A stretch of DNA of 64,000 nucleotides from Acidobacteriota bacterium (GTDB taxonomy: Bacteria > Acidobacteriota > Terriglobia > Terriglobales > Acidobacteriaceae), in NCBI GenBank assembly GCA_018268755.1, contig JAFDVW010000016.1, positions 186,001 to 250,000 of the forward strand. Direction: 5' to 3'. How positions within the stretch are numbered: position 1 is the stretch's first letter; each line of letters begins with the position of its first letter. Below the pieces are notes generated by a model. It searched no databases. It was not told where the DNA came from and saw only the letters and a list, made by a program, of their open reading frames with translations. Below, in pieces: positions 1 through 7,740 of the stretch. The position numbers were made by a program, and so were the translations under genes.

Positions 1-233
1 AACCCGCGTTTGTGGGAGCATTTCACGAGGAAAGGCGCGCGCACCCCACTCCCGTCTGCGATCTGGACGAAAAAGTGGGACTCCCGCGGCGAATTTTTCC
101 TCCGCCCTGCACAGCTGTTCCGCGCAGTCCACAGCTTCTGCACAGGGCAGGCAGGGTTGGCACTTGCAAGGAGGGCCCCGCTGGGTGCAGAGTCAGAAGT
201 AGAAATTTCGCCAGTCTAAGGAAGCGGTTGGGG

Positions 234-983
234 ATGAACGTGGCCACGGAAGTTTGCATTTTGTGCGCGGGAACAGGCTGGAAAACCGTATCGCAGGGCG
301 GCGAGCGGCGCGTGGCGCGCTGCGACTGCCGCATGCAGGCACGCTCGAAGACGCTGCTGGAGGCGGCCCGCATTCCGCGCCGCTATGAGCACTGCGAGCT
401 CTCCAACTTCGAGTTCGACGGCCCCCACCGGGCCCTGGCCCCGGCGCGCATGGCGGCGTGCAAATTCGTGGAGGAGTATCCGGTCGACAACACCGGATTG
501 CTGCTCATTGGCAGCATCGGCGTGGGCAAGACCCATTTGGCCGTGGGCCTGATCAAGGAGCTGGTGCTCAGCAAGGGCATCCATTGCCTGTTTTATGACT
601 ACCGCGAGCTGCTGAAGCAGATCCAGAACTCCTATAACAACTCGGTGCAGACCACGGAACTGGATGTCCTGCGGCCGGTGTTTGAGACGGAAGTGCTGGT
701 GCTCGATGAACTGGGCGCGGTGAAACCGACCGAGTGGGTGTGGGACACGGTCAGCCTGATCCTGAACACGCGCTACAACGACAACCGCACCACCATTATC
801 ACCACCAACTTCGATGACCGGCCGGCGGGCAGCGTGGGCGGCCCGCGCGGCGCGGCGCGGGAAGAGACCCTGGGCGACCGCATCGGCGAGCGCATGCGCT
901 CGCGGCTGCACGAAATGTGCCGCATCGTGAAAATGGACGGAGAAGACTTCCGGCAGAAGTTCCGCAGCGCCAGCTTCCGGTAG
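234..983 (+). CDS. DnaC/IstB-like AAA+ ATP-binding protein
   Basis: This 249-aa protein resembles the DnaC/IstB group of AAA+ ATPases, which load replicative helicases or assist transposases. A Walker A motif (GSIGVGKTH, about residue 92) and a Walker B motif (VLVLDELGA, about residue 152) are clear. Near the N-terminus a short cysteine pattern (CILCAGTGW, later CDC) looks like the small zinc-binding head of DnaC-like helicase loaders. The ATG at 234 was chosen because the conserved domain begins shortly after it; the open frame extends upstream without family-like sequence. No transposase or helicase gene adjoins it, so a replication role is more likely than an IS role, but this is inference. 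Confidence 0.8.
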   Translation: MNVATEVCILCAGTGWKTVSQGGERRVARCDCRMQARSKTLLEAARIPRRYEHCELSNFEFDGPHRALAPARMAACKFVEEYPVDNTGLLLIGSIGVGKTHLAVGLIKELVLSKGIHCLFYDYRELLKQIQNSYNNSVQTTELDVLRPVFETEVLVLDELGAVKPTEWVWDTVSLILNTRYNDNRTTIITTNFDDRPAGSVGGPRGAAREETLGDRIGERMRSRLHEMCRIVKMDGEDFRQKFRSASFR

Positions 984-1116
984 AGTGGCCACGAATCCGC
1001 ACGGATTTGTTTTCGGCGTGAAGCCGCAGAGCGCGCCGGGAATACAGGGATTTTTTCTGTGGTCCTTTGTGTACCTCTGTAGTTTCAGATCGAGATCAAA
1101 CTTCTCAGGTGTCCCA

Positions 1117-1238
1117 GGGTGGAGCAGGCCTTTTAGGCCTGCATTCCCGTCTGTGCCCACGATATTCCGCGCGAGAGCGCTGACGCGCGCATACCAGGGT
1201 GCACCTTGCAATGCAGGGCTGAAAGCCCTGCTCCACCC
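1117..1238. repeat. Family A palindromic repeat (REPIN-like), copy 1
   Basis: The element begins with GGGTGGAGCAGG and ends with its reverse complement CCTGCTCCACCC. Each end carries its own small hairpin (AGGCC/GGCCT and GGGCT/AGCCC), and the middle is rich in alternating CG/GC. Two inverted REP-like units joined by a spacer is the structure of a REPIN. Related copies are at 7008-7128 and 34954-35256. Confidence 0.75.
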
Positions 1239-1260
1239 TCTCAAGGAATAATGGGAAATC

Positions 1261-1386
1261 CTGTCATCCTGAGCGCAGCGAAGGACCATGGATTCCCAGC
1301 TTTCAGTACAACGATGCAAGCAGGAATGCACAGGTCCTTCGCCGGGAGTTTGCGCTGCGCGCCAACTCCGCATCCTCAGGATGACA
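1261..1386. repeat. Family B palindromic repeat, copy 1
   Basis: It starts with CTGTCATCCTGAG and ends with CTCAGGATGACA, the inverted counterpart. Internal arms carry GCGAAGGACC and its inverted match. Full or partial copies recur at 2740-2847, 6192-6412, 6917-6976, 26500-26556, 35290-35347, 57830-57890 and 59984-60044, nearly always between genes. Confidence 0.75.
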
Positions 1387-1464
1387 ACGTGGAAACTCCT
1401 TCATTGTCTTAAAATCCGTGTTATCCCCGTGGCCGCTCGCGGTATCCATGGCTACAATTGAGCG

Positions 1465-2643
1465 GTGCTGACCCGTCGCCTACCCTTTCTCCCCGCCGAA
1501 GATGCGGCCCTGTTGGCTGAGGTCCCAGCCTCGGCGGCGGTATTTGCCCTGCGCGGCGAGGAAGGCGCCGAGCCCTACATCAGCAAAACCGCCAATCTGC
1601 GGCGGCGTTTGCAACGCCTGTTGGGCCCGCCCACGGAGCACAGCAAGAAGCTCAACCTGCGCGACCGCGTGCGCTGGGTCGAGTATTTACCCACCGGCTC
1701 CGACTTTGAGTCGGGATTCCTGCTCTATCAGGTTTTGCGTGCGGCCTTTCCCAAGGCCTACGGCAAGCGCCTGCGCCTGCGCTTTGCGCCGCTGGTCAAA
1801 CTGCACCTCGACAACGAATATCCGCGCGCCTCGATCACCACGCGCCTGGGCGGCCGCAAAGGCGCCTCGGTGTGTTACGGCCCCTTCCCGACACGCGTCG
1901 CGGCGGAAAAATTCGCCAGCGATTCGCTCGACTTCTTCAAGATGCGGCGCTGCGTGGAAGATTTGCATCCTGACCCACAATTTCCTGGCTGCATTTATTC
2001 CGAGATGAAGATGTGTCTGGCCCCCTGCTTCCGGGGCTGCACGGACGACGCGTACCGGCAGGAAGTCGTGCGCGTGCAGGCCTACTTCGATAGCGGCGGC
2101 GAATCGCTGGCGCGGGAGCTTGCCGCCCAGCGTGACCAGGCCTCGGCGAATCTCGAATTCGAAAATGCCGCGGCCCTGCACACGCGGCTCGACAAACTCA
2201 AGCCGCTGCTGACCCAGCTGCCCGAAATGGTGCGGCGGCTCGACCACCTGCACGGCGTGATGGTGCAGCGCGGCACCGTGCCGGGCGCGGTGAACTTCTT
2301 TCGCATCGATGCCGGGGCAATCTCCGGCCCGGCGGCATTTTCTATCCAACACAGCGAACACGCCAAGTCCCAGTCCATGGAAGCGCGGGTACAGGAAACG
2401 CTAGCGGCCATTCCCCCCGCCCAGCCACGCAGCGCGCTTGAAGCCATGGAGCACCTGGCGCTCCTCAAGCGCTGGTACTATCGCGGCAGCCGGGTGGGTG
2501 AAATTTTTCTGGCCGATGAAAAAGGCGCGCTCCCCATGCGCCGTCTGGTGCGCGGAATCAGCCGGGTGTACCGGGGAGAAAAAGCGGAGGATGAAGCAGC
2601 CACCTCTCCCGCACAACTTAGGTCGGGGCAAAGCTTGTCCTGA
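1465..2643 (+). CDS. UvrC-like GIY-YIG nuclease, short form lacking the C-terminal half
   Basis: The 392-aa product matches the N-terminal half of excinuclease subunit UvrC, which makes the 3' incision in nucleotide excision repair. A GIY-YIG-like region spans about residues 20-100 with PYISKTANLRRRL, where the usual VGK glycine is serine. The family's catalytic-type Tyr, Arg and Glu appear present. The UvrC cysteine segment (MCLAPCFRGC) and a UVR-type helical segment (about 210-245) follow. The RNase H-like and helix-hairpin-helix domains are absent, so it resembles Cho-like short homologues. It starts with GTG at 1465. The last residues run into a repeat at 2651, so the native C-terminus may have been altered. 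Confidence 0.75.
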   Translation: MLTRRLPFLPAEDAALLAEVPASAAVFALRGEEGAEPYISKTANLRRRLQRLLGPPTEHSKKLNLRDRVRWVEYLPTGSDFESGFLLYQVLRAAFPKAYGKRLRLRFAPLVKLHLDNEYPRASITTRLGGRKGASVCYGPFPTRVAAEKFASDSLDFFKMRRCVEDLHPDPQFPGCIYSEMKMCLAPCFRGCTDDAYRQEVVRVQAYFDSGGESLARELAAQRDQASANLEFENAAALHTRLDKLKPLLTQLPEMVRRLDHLHGVMVQRGTVPGAVNFFRIDAGAISGPAAFSIQHSEHAKSQSMEARVQETLAAIPPAQPRSALEAMEHLALLKRWYYRGSRVGEIFLADEKGALPMRRLVRGISRVYRGEKAEDEAATSPAQLRSGQSLS

Positions 2644-2650
2644 GCGACGA

Positions 2651-2690
2651 ATGTGGGGCGGACACTTTTGTCCGCCACTCTTGTCCGCCA
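2651..2690. repeat. Family C repeat (GGCGGACA / TGTCCGCC), copy 1
   Basis: This short palindromic element carries GGCGGAC followed by GTCCGCC twice, immediately after the UvrC-like gene. Related copies are at 40024-40127 and 48441-48496 and, inside the moeA coding sequence, at 45494-45517. Confidence 0.65.
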
Positions 2691-2739
2691 GTGGAAAATT
2701 TGAAGAAAGTTCGCGGGCAGGAGTGCACACCTTCTCCCG

Positions 2740-2847
2740 CTGTCATCCTGAGGACGTGGAGTTTGCGCGCAGCGCAAACTCCCAACGAAGGACCTCTGCA
2801 TTGCTCATGCAAAATACATAGGTCCTTCGCTGCGCTCAGGATGACAG
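2740..2847. repeat. Family B palindromic repeat, copy 2
   Basis: A complete copy: it opens with CTGTCATCCTGAGGA and closes with CTCAGGATGACAG, with AGTTTGCGC hairpin arms inside. It lies in the gap between two convergent genes (UvrC-like plus strand; unknown gene minus strand), where it could also act as a transcript end. Confidence 0.75.
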
Positions 2848-2878
2848 GCCTGGGTATCCTCGAATTCAGCCGTTCCTA

Positions 2879-4423
2879 TCAGGCTGCACTTGCCCTCTCG
2901 CTTGCCGAGAGCGACCGTTTGCGGAAGACCACGCGCACCGCTTCGCGCCAGTGTTCGTCGAGTCCAAGGAAGGTCCAATCCACCGCCGGCGAAACGTAGC
3001 GCAGCAGCGTATCGGTGGCCGGATGCACCCGCAGGGCGGGCGCGGCCAGAAATAAGAGCGGCAGCTCGCAGGAAAGTTCTCGTCCGGGAAAATATCCGCT
3101 GGGCTGAAACTCGCCGCGCAGATGGTGCCAGGTCACACGCGACCAGTAGTCGAGGGCCTGCATGGGCAGATGGATGTCCTCGTCGGCCTTGAGCTCGATC
3201 ACCGCCAGACGGCCCGCCCGGGTCACGCTCAGTACGTCCATCATGGCGCGATCGGAGGCCGAGAAAGCCGGGACCTGGGAATACCAGCAGGCCGGGTCGA
3301 GCTGCTCGTCCAACAAGCCAATATCGCGCACCACCAGCGATTCCAGCCAGCGCTCGGGGTGAACGCGCCAGAGGAAATGGTGCCGCGGCCCGTCCGCGTG
3401 GCGAACCTGCCGCAGGTTGCGCACCAGGCGGAGAAAATCTTCGTAGCAGTCTTCCCCCAGAACGCGCTCCGCTGCCCCCAGTCCGAAAACCAGTTCCGGC
3501 CGGCTTTGCAGGGAATCAGCATCGTGGGCCAGACGGGCCCGCGCAAATTCCAGCCCATGATGGCGAAAGGCCACTTCGCCCAGCGAGAGCACCACGACCT
3601 CCGCCTCGGGAATGAGTGCATGCATCTGGGCGATGGCGGCGGCAAAGCGCCGGCGGGTCACGGCCTCGTCCGCCCAATGCGTGAGCCGGGTCGCCATGTT
3701 GCCGCTGTCGAAGACGTCCATCTCGTTCAGGCAATCTTCGCGTTCGTTGAGTTCGTACAGTTGCCACTTGGCAAGGTCGCGATTCAGACGCGACATGCGC
3801 TCGTGCACCACCGCCGACGCGCCGGCAGGAACAAATAACTTCAGGCCTTCTACCGCGCGGCGCGCGGACTGCGTCTCACGGCACAAGTCCAGCCACAGAA
3901 TGCCAAAGGTCAAGGCGGCATCGATCGAGGCCTGGGTTTCTTCGGCATTCACACCCAGCACCGCGAAGGCGGACTGGCCACGGCAGAGAAGGCCGCGCGT
4001 GTACACCGGGCCAAACGAACGCTCCAGGTCGGGGGAGGTGCGCAGTTGCGTTACCCCAAACCCTGGGAACCGCCGCTCCAGAATGCGCAGCAGCAGCTGG
4101 CGGTAAGCCAGGCGGGCGGCCTGCCGCGCAGCGGGGGTGCGCGCGTCGCGTTCCCGGCAGATTTCCAGCCGGCTGGGCTTGACCTGGCCCATGCGCTGCA
4201 CACTGAGACGCAGCGTTTCCTGCTTGACTTCCGCATCCAGCACACGGCGCACGACATTTCGTTCCGCCGACCACAGGTGCAACAGGCATTTGTGAAACTC
4301 ACCGGAGACCGCGTACTTGGAGTGCTCCAGATCAAATAAGCGCGCGCCATTTTCCAGGACGAGGGCATGGCGCGAACCGGCCAGAAACGCCTCCAACGTG
4401 CGATGCAGGGAGTCGGGCGTCAT
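2879..4423 (-). CDS. Uncharacterised protein with C-terminal PD-(D/E)XK-like motif
   Basis: I do not recognise a named family for this 514-aa protein. There is no signal peptide or membrane segment, so it is probably cytoplasmic. The middle is Arg-rich and helical. Near the C-terminus the sequence reads DRAMMDVLSV, about 12 residues, then AVIELKADED; an Asp (about 395) followed by Glu-x-Lys (about 409-411) is the pattern of the PD-(D/E)XK nuclease fold, and an Asp-rich, Gln-containing helix (MQALDYW) follows. A nuclease role is therefore inferred from motif only. The gene is separated from its neighbours and is not obviously in an operon. It is followed on the same strand, in the transcriptional sense, by the repeat at 2740-2847. 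Confidence 0.6.
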   Translation of the reverse strand: MTPDSLHRTLEAFLAGSRHALVLENGARLFDLEHSKYAVSGEFHKCLLHLWSAERNVVRRVLDAEVKQETLRLSVQRMGQVKPSRLEICRERDARTPAARQAARLAYRQLLLRILERRFPGFGVTQLRTSPDLERSFGPVYTRGLLCRGQSAFAVLGVNAEETQASIDAALTFGILWLDLCRETQSARRAVEGLKLFVPAGASAVVHERMSRLNRDLAKWQLYELNEREDCLNEMDVFDSGNMATRLTHWADEAVTRRRFAAAIAQMHALIPEAEVVVLSLGEVAFRHHGLEFARARLAHDADSLQSRPELVFGLGAAERVLGEDCYEDFLRLVRNLRQVRHADGPRHHFLWRVHPERWLESLVVRDIGLLDEQLDPACWYSQVPAFSASDRAMMDVLSVTRAGRLAVIELKADEDIHLPMQALDYWSRVTWHHLRGEFQPSGYFPGRELSCELPLLFLAAPALRVHPATDTLLRYVSPAVDWTFLGLDEHWREAVRVVFRKRSLSASERASAA

Positions 4424-4534
4424 GCCCGCATTGTGCTCTGTCAGGAGAACGTCCGTCTGTGACGGATGAACATCAGAGGGTGTGGAAAGCGAGAAGGAAT
4501 GGCGGGCAGAGCGGGACGCCCTGCCCGGAAAATT

Positions 4535-5011
4535 TCAGGCGCGGCCCTTCTTGGCCGCCGTGGCTTTGCCGGCGACTTCCCAGGGACGCTTGGGACGGTC
4601 GGGCTGCGGCTTGTCACGGTCCTTGATGCGGTCATAGTGGTAAGACTCGCTGACCGTGCCCAGCGACTCGTTGTACAGGCTGGGCAGGCCCAAGGCCTCC
4701 TTCAGCTCCTCGCTGAACTGGTGCAGGGCCTTGAGGTGGTCCGCGGTGGCCGGGACCTCGGTCTTGGACGTCTTCAAAAACTGCTGGTAGCCCTTGTTGA
4801 CGAGCTTCGAAATTTCACTCCCGATGAGGTAGCCGGGAAAAGCAAAAATCTTCACCCCATCCTCGCCATCTTTCTGGATAGCGGCCGAGGCATTGTACTT
4901 GCGCAGGAAGATACGGCCCTGCGTGCCGGGGGCTTCGGTCAAATCGAACCCATGGTCGCGCAGCCAGTTGACTGCGTCTTCGTAACTCCGTTGTTCCACT
5001 TTCGTTGCCAT
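4535..5011 (-). CDS. Conserved hypothetical protein
   Basis: The 158-aa product is soluble and shows no recognised motif. The N-terminal two thirds look like a compact mixed alpha/beta domain (YEDAVNWLRDHGFDL through IFAFPGYLIGSEISKLVNKGYQQFL). The tail is rich in Lys, Pro and Arg and ends AAKKGRA, so it may bind nucleic acid or simply be disordered. The start at 5011 is supported by a purine-rich AAGGACAAGGGA just upstream. It is transcribed divergently from the cysM gene, and the 170-base gap must hold both promoters. It could be a small acidobacterial protein of unknown role; no function is assigned. Confidence 0.6.
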   Translation of the reverse strand: MATKVEQRSYEDAVNWLRDHGFDLTEAPGTQGRIFLRKYNASAAIQKDGEDGVKIFAFPGYLIGSEISKLVNKGYQQFLKTSKTEVPATADHLKALHQFSEELKEALGLPSLYNESLGTVSESYHYDRIKDRDKPQPDRPKRPWEVAGKATAAKKGRA

Positions 5012-5184
5012 TCCCTTGTCCTTCTCTACTTCCCGTATTCCTTGGATGCAATTCCGGAGCAGAAGAATTCACCATCTTCCCCGGAATCATGCAAGTGTCT
5101 TTTATAATGCAGTGAAAAGCAATTTGCCGCCCGGCACGCGCCTTTCGATACATTACGTTAGTACCGGGCGCGCACAGGCCTTTT

Positions 5185-6183
5185 ATGCCCTCTACCCAAG
5201 ACCAGTCCGGGGAAACGCACGATTCTACAGGAGATTCCCTCTCCGCGCACGCGGCTGTCCAAAATCCCCGCCGAATTGGCGAATTTAGCCTGGAAAAGAT
5301 TGGGAACACGCCGCTTCTGCGTCTGGAGCGAGTCAGCGCGGAATTGCCCGGCGTGGAAATCTTGGGAAAAGCCGAATGGTACAACCCCGGTGGCTCGGTG
5401 AAAGACCGGGCAGCCTCGAATATTGTGGCCGAGGCGCAGCGCGCGGGCAAGCTGACGCCGGGCAAAATTCTGTTGGACTCCACCAGCGGCAACACCGGCA
5501 TCGCGTATGCCATGATCGGTGCGGCGCAAGGGTTCCAGGTCACGCTGTGCATGCCAGAGAATGTCTCGGTCGAGCGCAAGCACATTTTGCACGCCTATGG
5601 CGCCCACATTATCTACACCGACCCGGCGGACGGCTCGGATGGGGCCATCCGCAAGGCGCGGGAATTGATCGCGCAGCATCCCGAGAAGTACTGCTACACC
5701 GACCAGTACTCCAATGACGCCAACTGGCGCGCCCATTATCAGGGCACGGCCAACGAAATCTGGCGGCAGACCGAAGGCAGAATCACGCACTTTGTAGCCA
5801 TGCTGGGCACCAGCGGCACCTTCATGGGAACGGCGCGGCGGCTGAAGGAGCTGAACCCACAAATCCGCTGCATCTCTTTGCAGCCGGATTCGCCGTTTCA
5901 TGGCCTTGAAGGCGCCAAGCATATGGCCACTTCGATTGTGCCGAAAATTTATGATCCGGCCCTGGCCGATGAGGACGTGGGCATCGCCACCGAAGATGCC
6001 TATGTCATGACACGGCGGCTGGCGCGGGAAGAAGGCCTGCTGGTGGGGATCTCCGCCGGAGCGGCGGTCGTGGGCTGCGTGCAGCTGGCGCGCCAGCTGC
6101 CCAAAGGGGAAAAGGCTGTGTTTGTGACCATCCTGCCCGACTCGGGGGATAAATATCTGAGTGAGCGATTCTGGGAAGAGTAA
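5185..6183 (+). CDS. cysM: Cysteine synthase, CysM type (PLP-dependent)
   Basis: This 332-aa fold-type II PLP enzyme makes cysteine from an activated serine and a sulfide donor. The PLP lysine lies in PGGSVKDR (about residue 73), the substrate loop in STSGNTG, and the phosphate loop in GTSGTFMGT. The segment SIVPKIYDP resembles mycobacterial CysM, which uses the thiocarboxylated carrier CysO and O-phosphoserine rather than free sulfide. About 30 N-terminal residues precede the usual start of the domain. The next genes on the strand are a JAMM protease, a carrier protein and a MoeZ-type activator, which supports a CysO-dependent role. Substrate choice (O-phosphoserine or O-acetylserine) cannot be decided from sequence alone. 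Confidence 0.88.
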   Translation: MPSTQDQSGETHDSTGDSLSAHAAVQNPRRIGEFSLEKIGNTPLLRLERVSAELPGVEILGKAEWYNPGGSVKDRAASNIVAEAQRAGKLTPGKILLDSTSGNTGIAYAMIGAAQGFQVTLCMPENVSVERKHILHAYGAHIIYTDPADGSDGAIRKARELIAQHPEKYCYTDQYSNDANWRAHYQGTANEIWRQTEGRITHFVAMLGTSGTFMGTARRLKELNPQIRCISLQPDSPFHGLEGAKHMATSIVPKIYDPALADEDVGIATEDAYVMTRRLAREEGLLVGISAGAAVVGCVQLARQLPKGEKAVFVTILPDSGDKYLSERFWEE

Positions 6184-6191
6184 GTTCACCA

Positions 6192-6412
6192 CTGTCATCC
6201 TGAGCGAAGTAAGCGCCTCGCACAGCGAGGTGCAAACGGAGGCGAAGGATCCCTATCGGCGGATGGATCAGCGGAGCGTAGGGGAATTCTCACGAAGACA
6301 GTCGAGGGCTTGGGTGAATTCCCCAATAGAACCGGGAAGCGGATTTACAGTACAGGGGTCCTTCGACTCGCAGCGGTTTGCTGCGCAAACCGCCACTTCG
6401 CTCAGGATGACA
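6192..6412. repeat. Family B palindromic repeat, long copy
   Basis: It starts CTGTCATCCTGAGCG and ends CGCTCAGGATGACA, enclosing about 195 bases with secondary hairpins (GCGAGGTGC and CGGTTTGC arms). It occupies nearly the whole gap between cysM and the JAMM protease gene, so the cysteine genes are probably not a tight operon here, or the repeat lies inside the transcript. Confidence 0.75.
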
Positions 6413-6438
6413 ACATTTAAAGGGGCTCGTAAGACCAC

Positions 6439-6873
6439 ATGCTAAAGATCAGCCAGTCGAATTATGAAACCCTCCGCCGCCATGGCGAGGAAACCTATCC
6501 CCACGAGTGCTGCGGCGTCCTGCTGGGCCGCATGGAAGACGATGGCACGCGCGTGGTCACCTCGACCGCCCGCGCCGGCAACACACGCCTCGATTCCCTG
6601 CACAACCGCTACAACATCGATCCCAAGGACCTCATCCGCATCCAGCGCGAAGGCCGCGAGCGGGACGAAGACATCATCGGCTTCTACCATTCGCACCCCG
6701 ACCATCCCGCGCAGTGGTCGCAGACCGACCACAACGAGGCGCACTGGTTTGGCTGCTCGTATGTCATCACCAGCGTGGAGAAGGGCAAGGCCGTGCTGAC
6801 CAATTCCTTTGAGCTGACCGGCAGCGACGAGGACGACAAGAAGCTGGTGGACGAACAAATCGAAGTTGCTTAA
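6439..6873 (+). CDS. mec: JAMM/MPN+ metalloprotease, Mec-like
   Basis: The 144-aa protein has the full JAMM zinc signature: a Glu in the early PHECCGVLLG segment (about residue 22) and then HSHPDHPAQWSQTD, that is HxH, eight residues, Ser, two residues, Asp (about 77-90). In Mycobacterium tuberculosis the homologue Mec releases cysteine from the CysO-cysteine adduct. In other thiocarboxylate systems (QbsD, HcyD) the same family trims extra residues from the carrier terminus. The neighbouring carrier here ends in GGR, so both activities may be needed. The ribosome site before the ATG is weak. Repeats on both sides separate it from cysM and the carrier gene. Confidence 0.88.
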   Translation: MLKISQSNYETLRRHGEETYPHECCGVLLGRMEDDGTRVVTSTARAGNTRLDSLHNRYNIDPKDLIRIQREGRERDEDIIGFYHSHPDHPAQWSQTDHNEAHWFGCSYVITSVEKGKAVLTNSFELTGSDEDDKKLVDEQIEVA

Positions 6874-6880
6874 GAAATGA

Positions 6881-6907
6881 TGTGGCGCGGGCGCCCTCGC
6901 CCGCGAA
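6881..6907 (+). repeat. Family D REP, solo copy
   Basis: The 27 bases contain TGTGGCGCGGGCGCC and then a short GC hairpin arm. The reverse complement of bases 63256-63282, inside the RAYT gene, is identical over all 27 bases. Related sequences form the four REP units of the two REPINs flanking the RAYT gene, so this is probably a dispersed product of that transposase. Confidence 0.8.
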
Positions 6908-6916
6908 TCCCCCTAC

Positions 6917-6976
6917 CTGTCATCCTGAGGAAGCGGAGTTTGCGCGCAGCACAAACTCCCGACGAAGGACCTATGC
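6917..6976. repeat. Family B repeat, half copy
   Basis: Contains the CTGTCATCCTGAGGA end and the ACGAAGGACC arm. The second, inverted half is missing. Confidence 0.65.
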
Positions 6977-7007
6977 ATGATTGCTTGTATGTGAAAGCTC
7001 TCCGCGA

Positions 7008-7128
7008 GGGTGGCGCAGGGCTTCCAGCCCTGCATTCATGACGTCCTCTGGCATGCGCGCGTCAGCGCTCACGCGCGGAACATCGTGGGTGCAGGCGGAA
7101 ATGCAGGCCTAAAAGGCCTGCTCCACCC
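7008..7128. repeat. Family A palindromic repeat, copy 2
   Basis: It starts GGGTGGCGCAGGGC and ends GGCCTGCTCCACCC, with the same internal alternating GC block (GCGCGTCAGCGCTCACGCGC) as the copy at 1117-1238 but in the opposite orientation. The length is almost equal to that copy. Confidence 0.75.
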
Positions 7129-7164
7129 CATGCATTCGCTGCATTCAGGCGGACAGGACTTTGC

Positions 7165-7289
7165 GTAGGGACAGCCGTCCCCGGCGGAGCGAAGCTCCGC
7201 CAAGGTGGAAAAACATACGCAAATCGGAGATGTCAGCTGTCCACAAGGCGAGCTTCGCTCGCCCGGACGGCCGAGGCGGCAGTCCCTAC
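7165..7289. repeat. Long imperfect palindrome (GTAGGGAC ... GTCCCTAC)
   Basis: The ends GTAGGGAC and GTCCCTAC are inverted copies. Inside lie GCCGTCC/GGACGGC arms and two secondary hairpins (GGCGGAGC-GCTCCGCC and GCGAGC-GCTCGC). The architecture is REPIN-like, but only one copy was noticed in the window. Confidence 0.6.
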
Positions 7290-7353
7290 GTGGTCCATCC
7301 GTCCGCGCCACATCCAGGTGAATCTTCCCCGCCCTCTGTGGCATCATTACTAG

Positions 7354-7629
7354 ATGCCAAAGATCCAGATTCCAACGCCTTTGCGCCAATACACCGGGAA
7401 GCAAGGGGCCGTGGAGGTGAAGGCCGGGACGGTGGCAGACGCCCTTTCCGACCTTGTGGCCCAGCATCCTGATTTGCGCCGCCATCTGTACAGCGATGAC
7501 GGCAAACTGCGAGCTTTCGTCAATGTTTACGTGAATGACGAAGACGTCCGCTACCTGCAGAAAGACGCCACCGTCGTGGGCGAAGATGATAGTCTTTCCA
7601 TCGTGCCCTCGATCGCTGGAGGCCGGTAA
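7354..7629 (+). CDS. cysO: ThiS/MoaD-family sulfur-carrier protein, CysO-like, ending in GGR
   Basis: This 91-aa ubiquitin-fold protein resembles CysO and MoaD. It keeps the family's N-terminal pattern (IPTPLRQYTG), the central NVYVNDEDVRYL segment and the end DSLSIVPSIAGGR. Carriers of this class are adenylated and thiocarboxylated on a C-terminal Gly-Gly. Here the codons read GGA GGC CGG TAA, so one Arg follows the di-glycine and must be removed before activation. HcyS of Wolinella (extra Ala) and QbsE of Pseudomonas (extra dipeptide) are precedents, each trimmed by a JAMM protease. The adjacent mec gene is the natural candidate. No strong ribosome site is visible before the ATG. Confidence 0.88.
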   Translation: MPKIQIPTPLRQYTGKQGAVEVKAGTVADALSDLVAQHPDLRRHLYSDDGKLRAFVNVYVNDEDVRYLQKDATVVGEDDSLSIVPSIAGGR

Positions 7630-7740
7630 AACCATGGTCCGCAACGCCCCAACCCGCCGCCTGACCGCCTGTTGTTGTTGTCGCTAGTCGTTCTTCGTAG
7701 AAATCCCATAAAATTAGAGAGAAACTGAGGTCCGCCGAGC

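Larger units (their letters stand above)
984..1464. other. Gene-free spacer filled with repeats
   Basis: This stretch between the ATPase and the UvrC-like gene has no credible gene. It contains a partial copy of the CACAGAGG-type repeat near 1058-1085, then two complete palindromic elements (1117-1238 and 1261-1386). The promoter of the following gene probably lies after 1390, but no clear boxes were seen. Confidence 0.6.
6874..7353. other. Repeat-packed spacer between mec and cysO
   Basis: No gene is credible here. The 480 bases hold four different repeat elements in a row: a solo REP of family D (6881-6907), a half copy of family B (6917-6976), a full family A element (7008-7128) and a long imperfect palindrome (7165-7289). 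Only the last 60 bases before cysO are free of repeats and could carry its promoter. Confidence 0.7.

Noticed and set aside
216..1373. Long minus-strand reading frame across the DnaC-like gene
   Set aside because: It is antisense to the ATPase gene and its repeat-rich flank, with Pro/Arg/His-rich composition typical of a shadow frame in GC-rich DNA.
2401..2821. Several short frames around the end of the UvrC-like gene
   Set aside because: They run through family B and C repeats or antisense UvrC-like sequence and have no ribosome site.
7161..7472. 103-codon frame before and overlapping cysO
   Set aside because: Most of it is the GTAGGGAC palindrome, and the rest is a shifted frame of the carrier gene.
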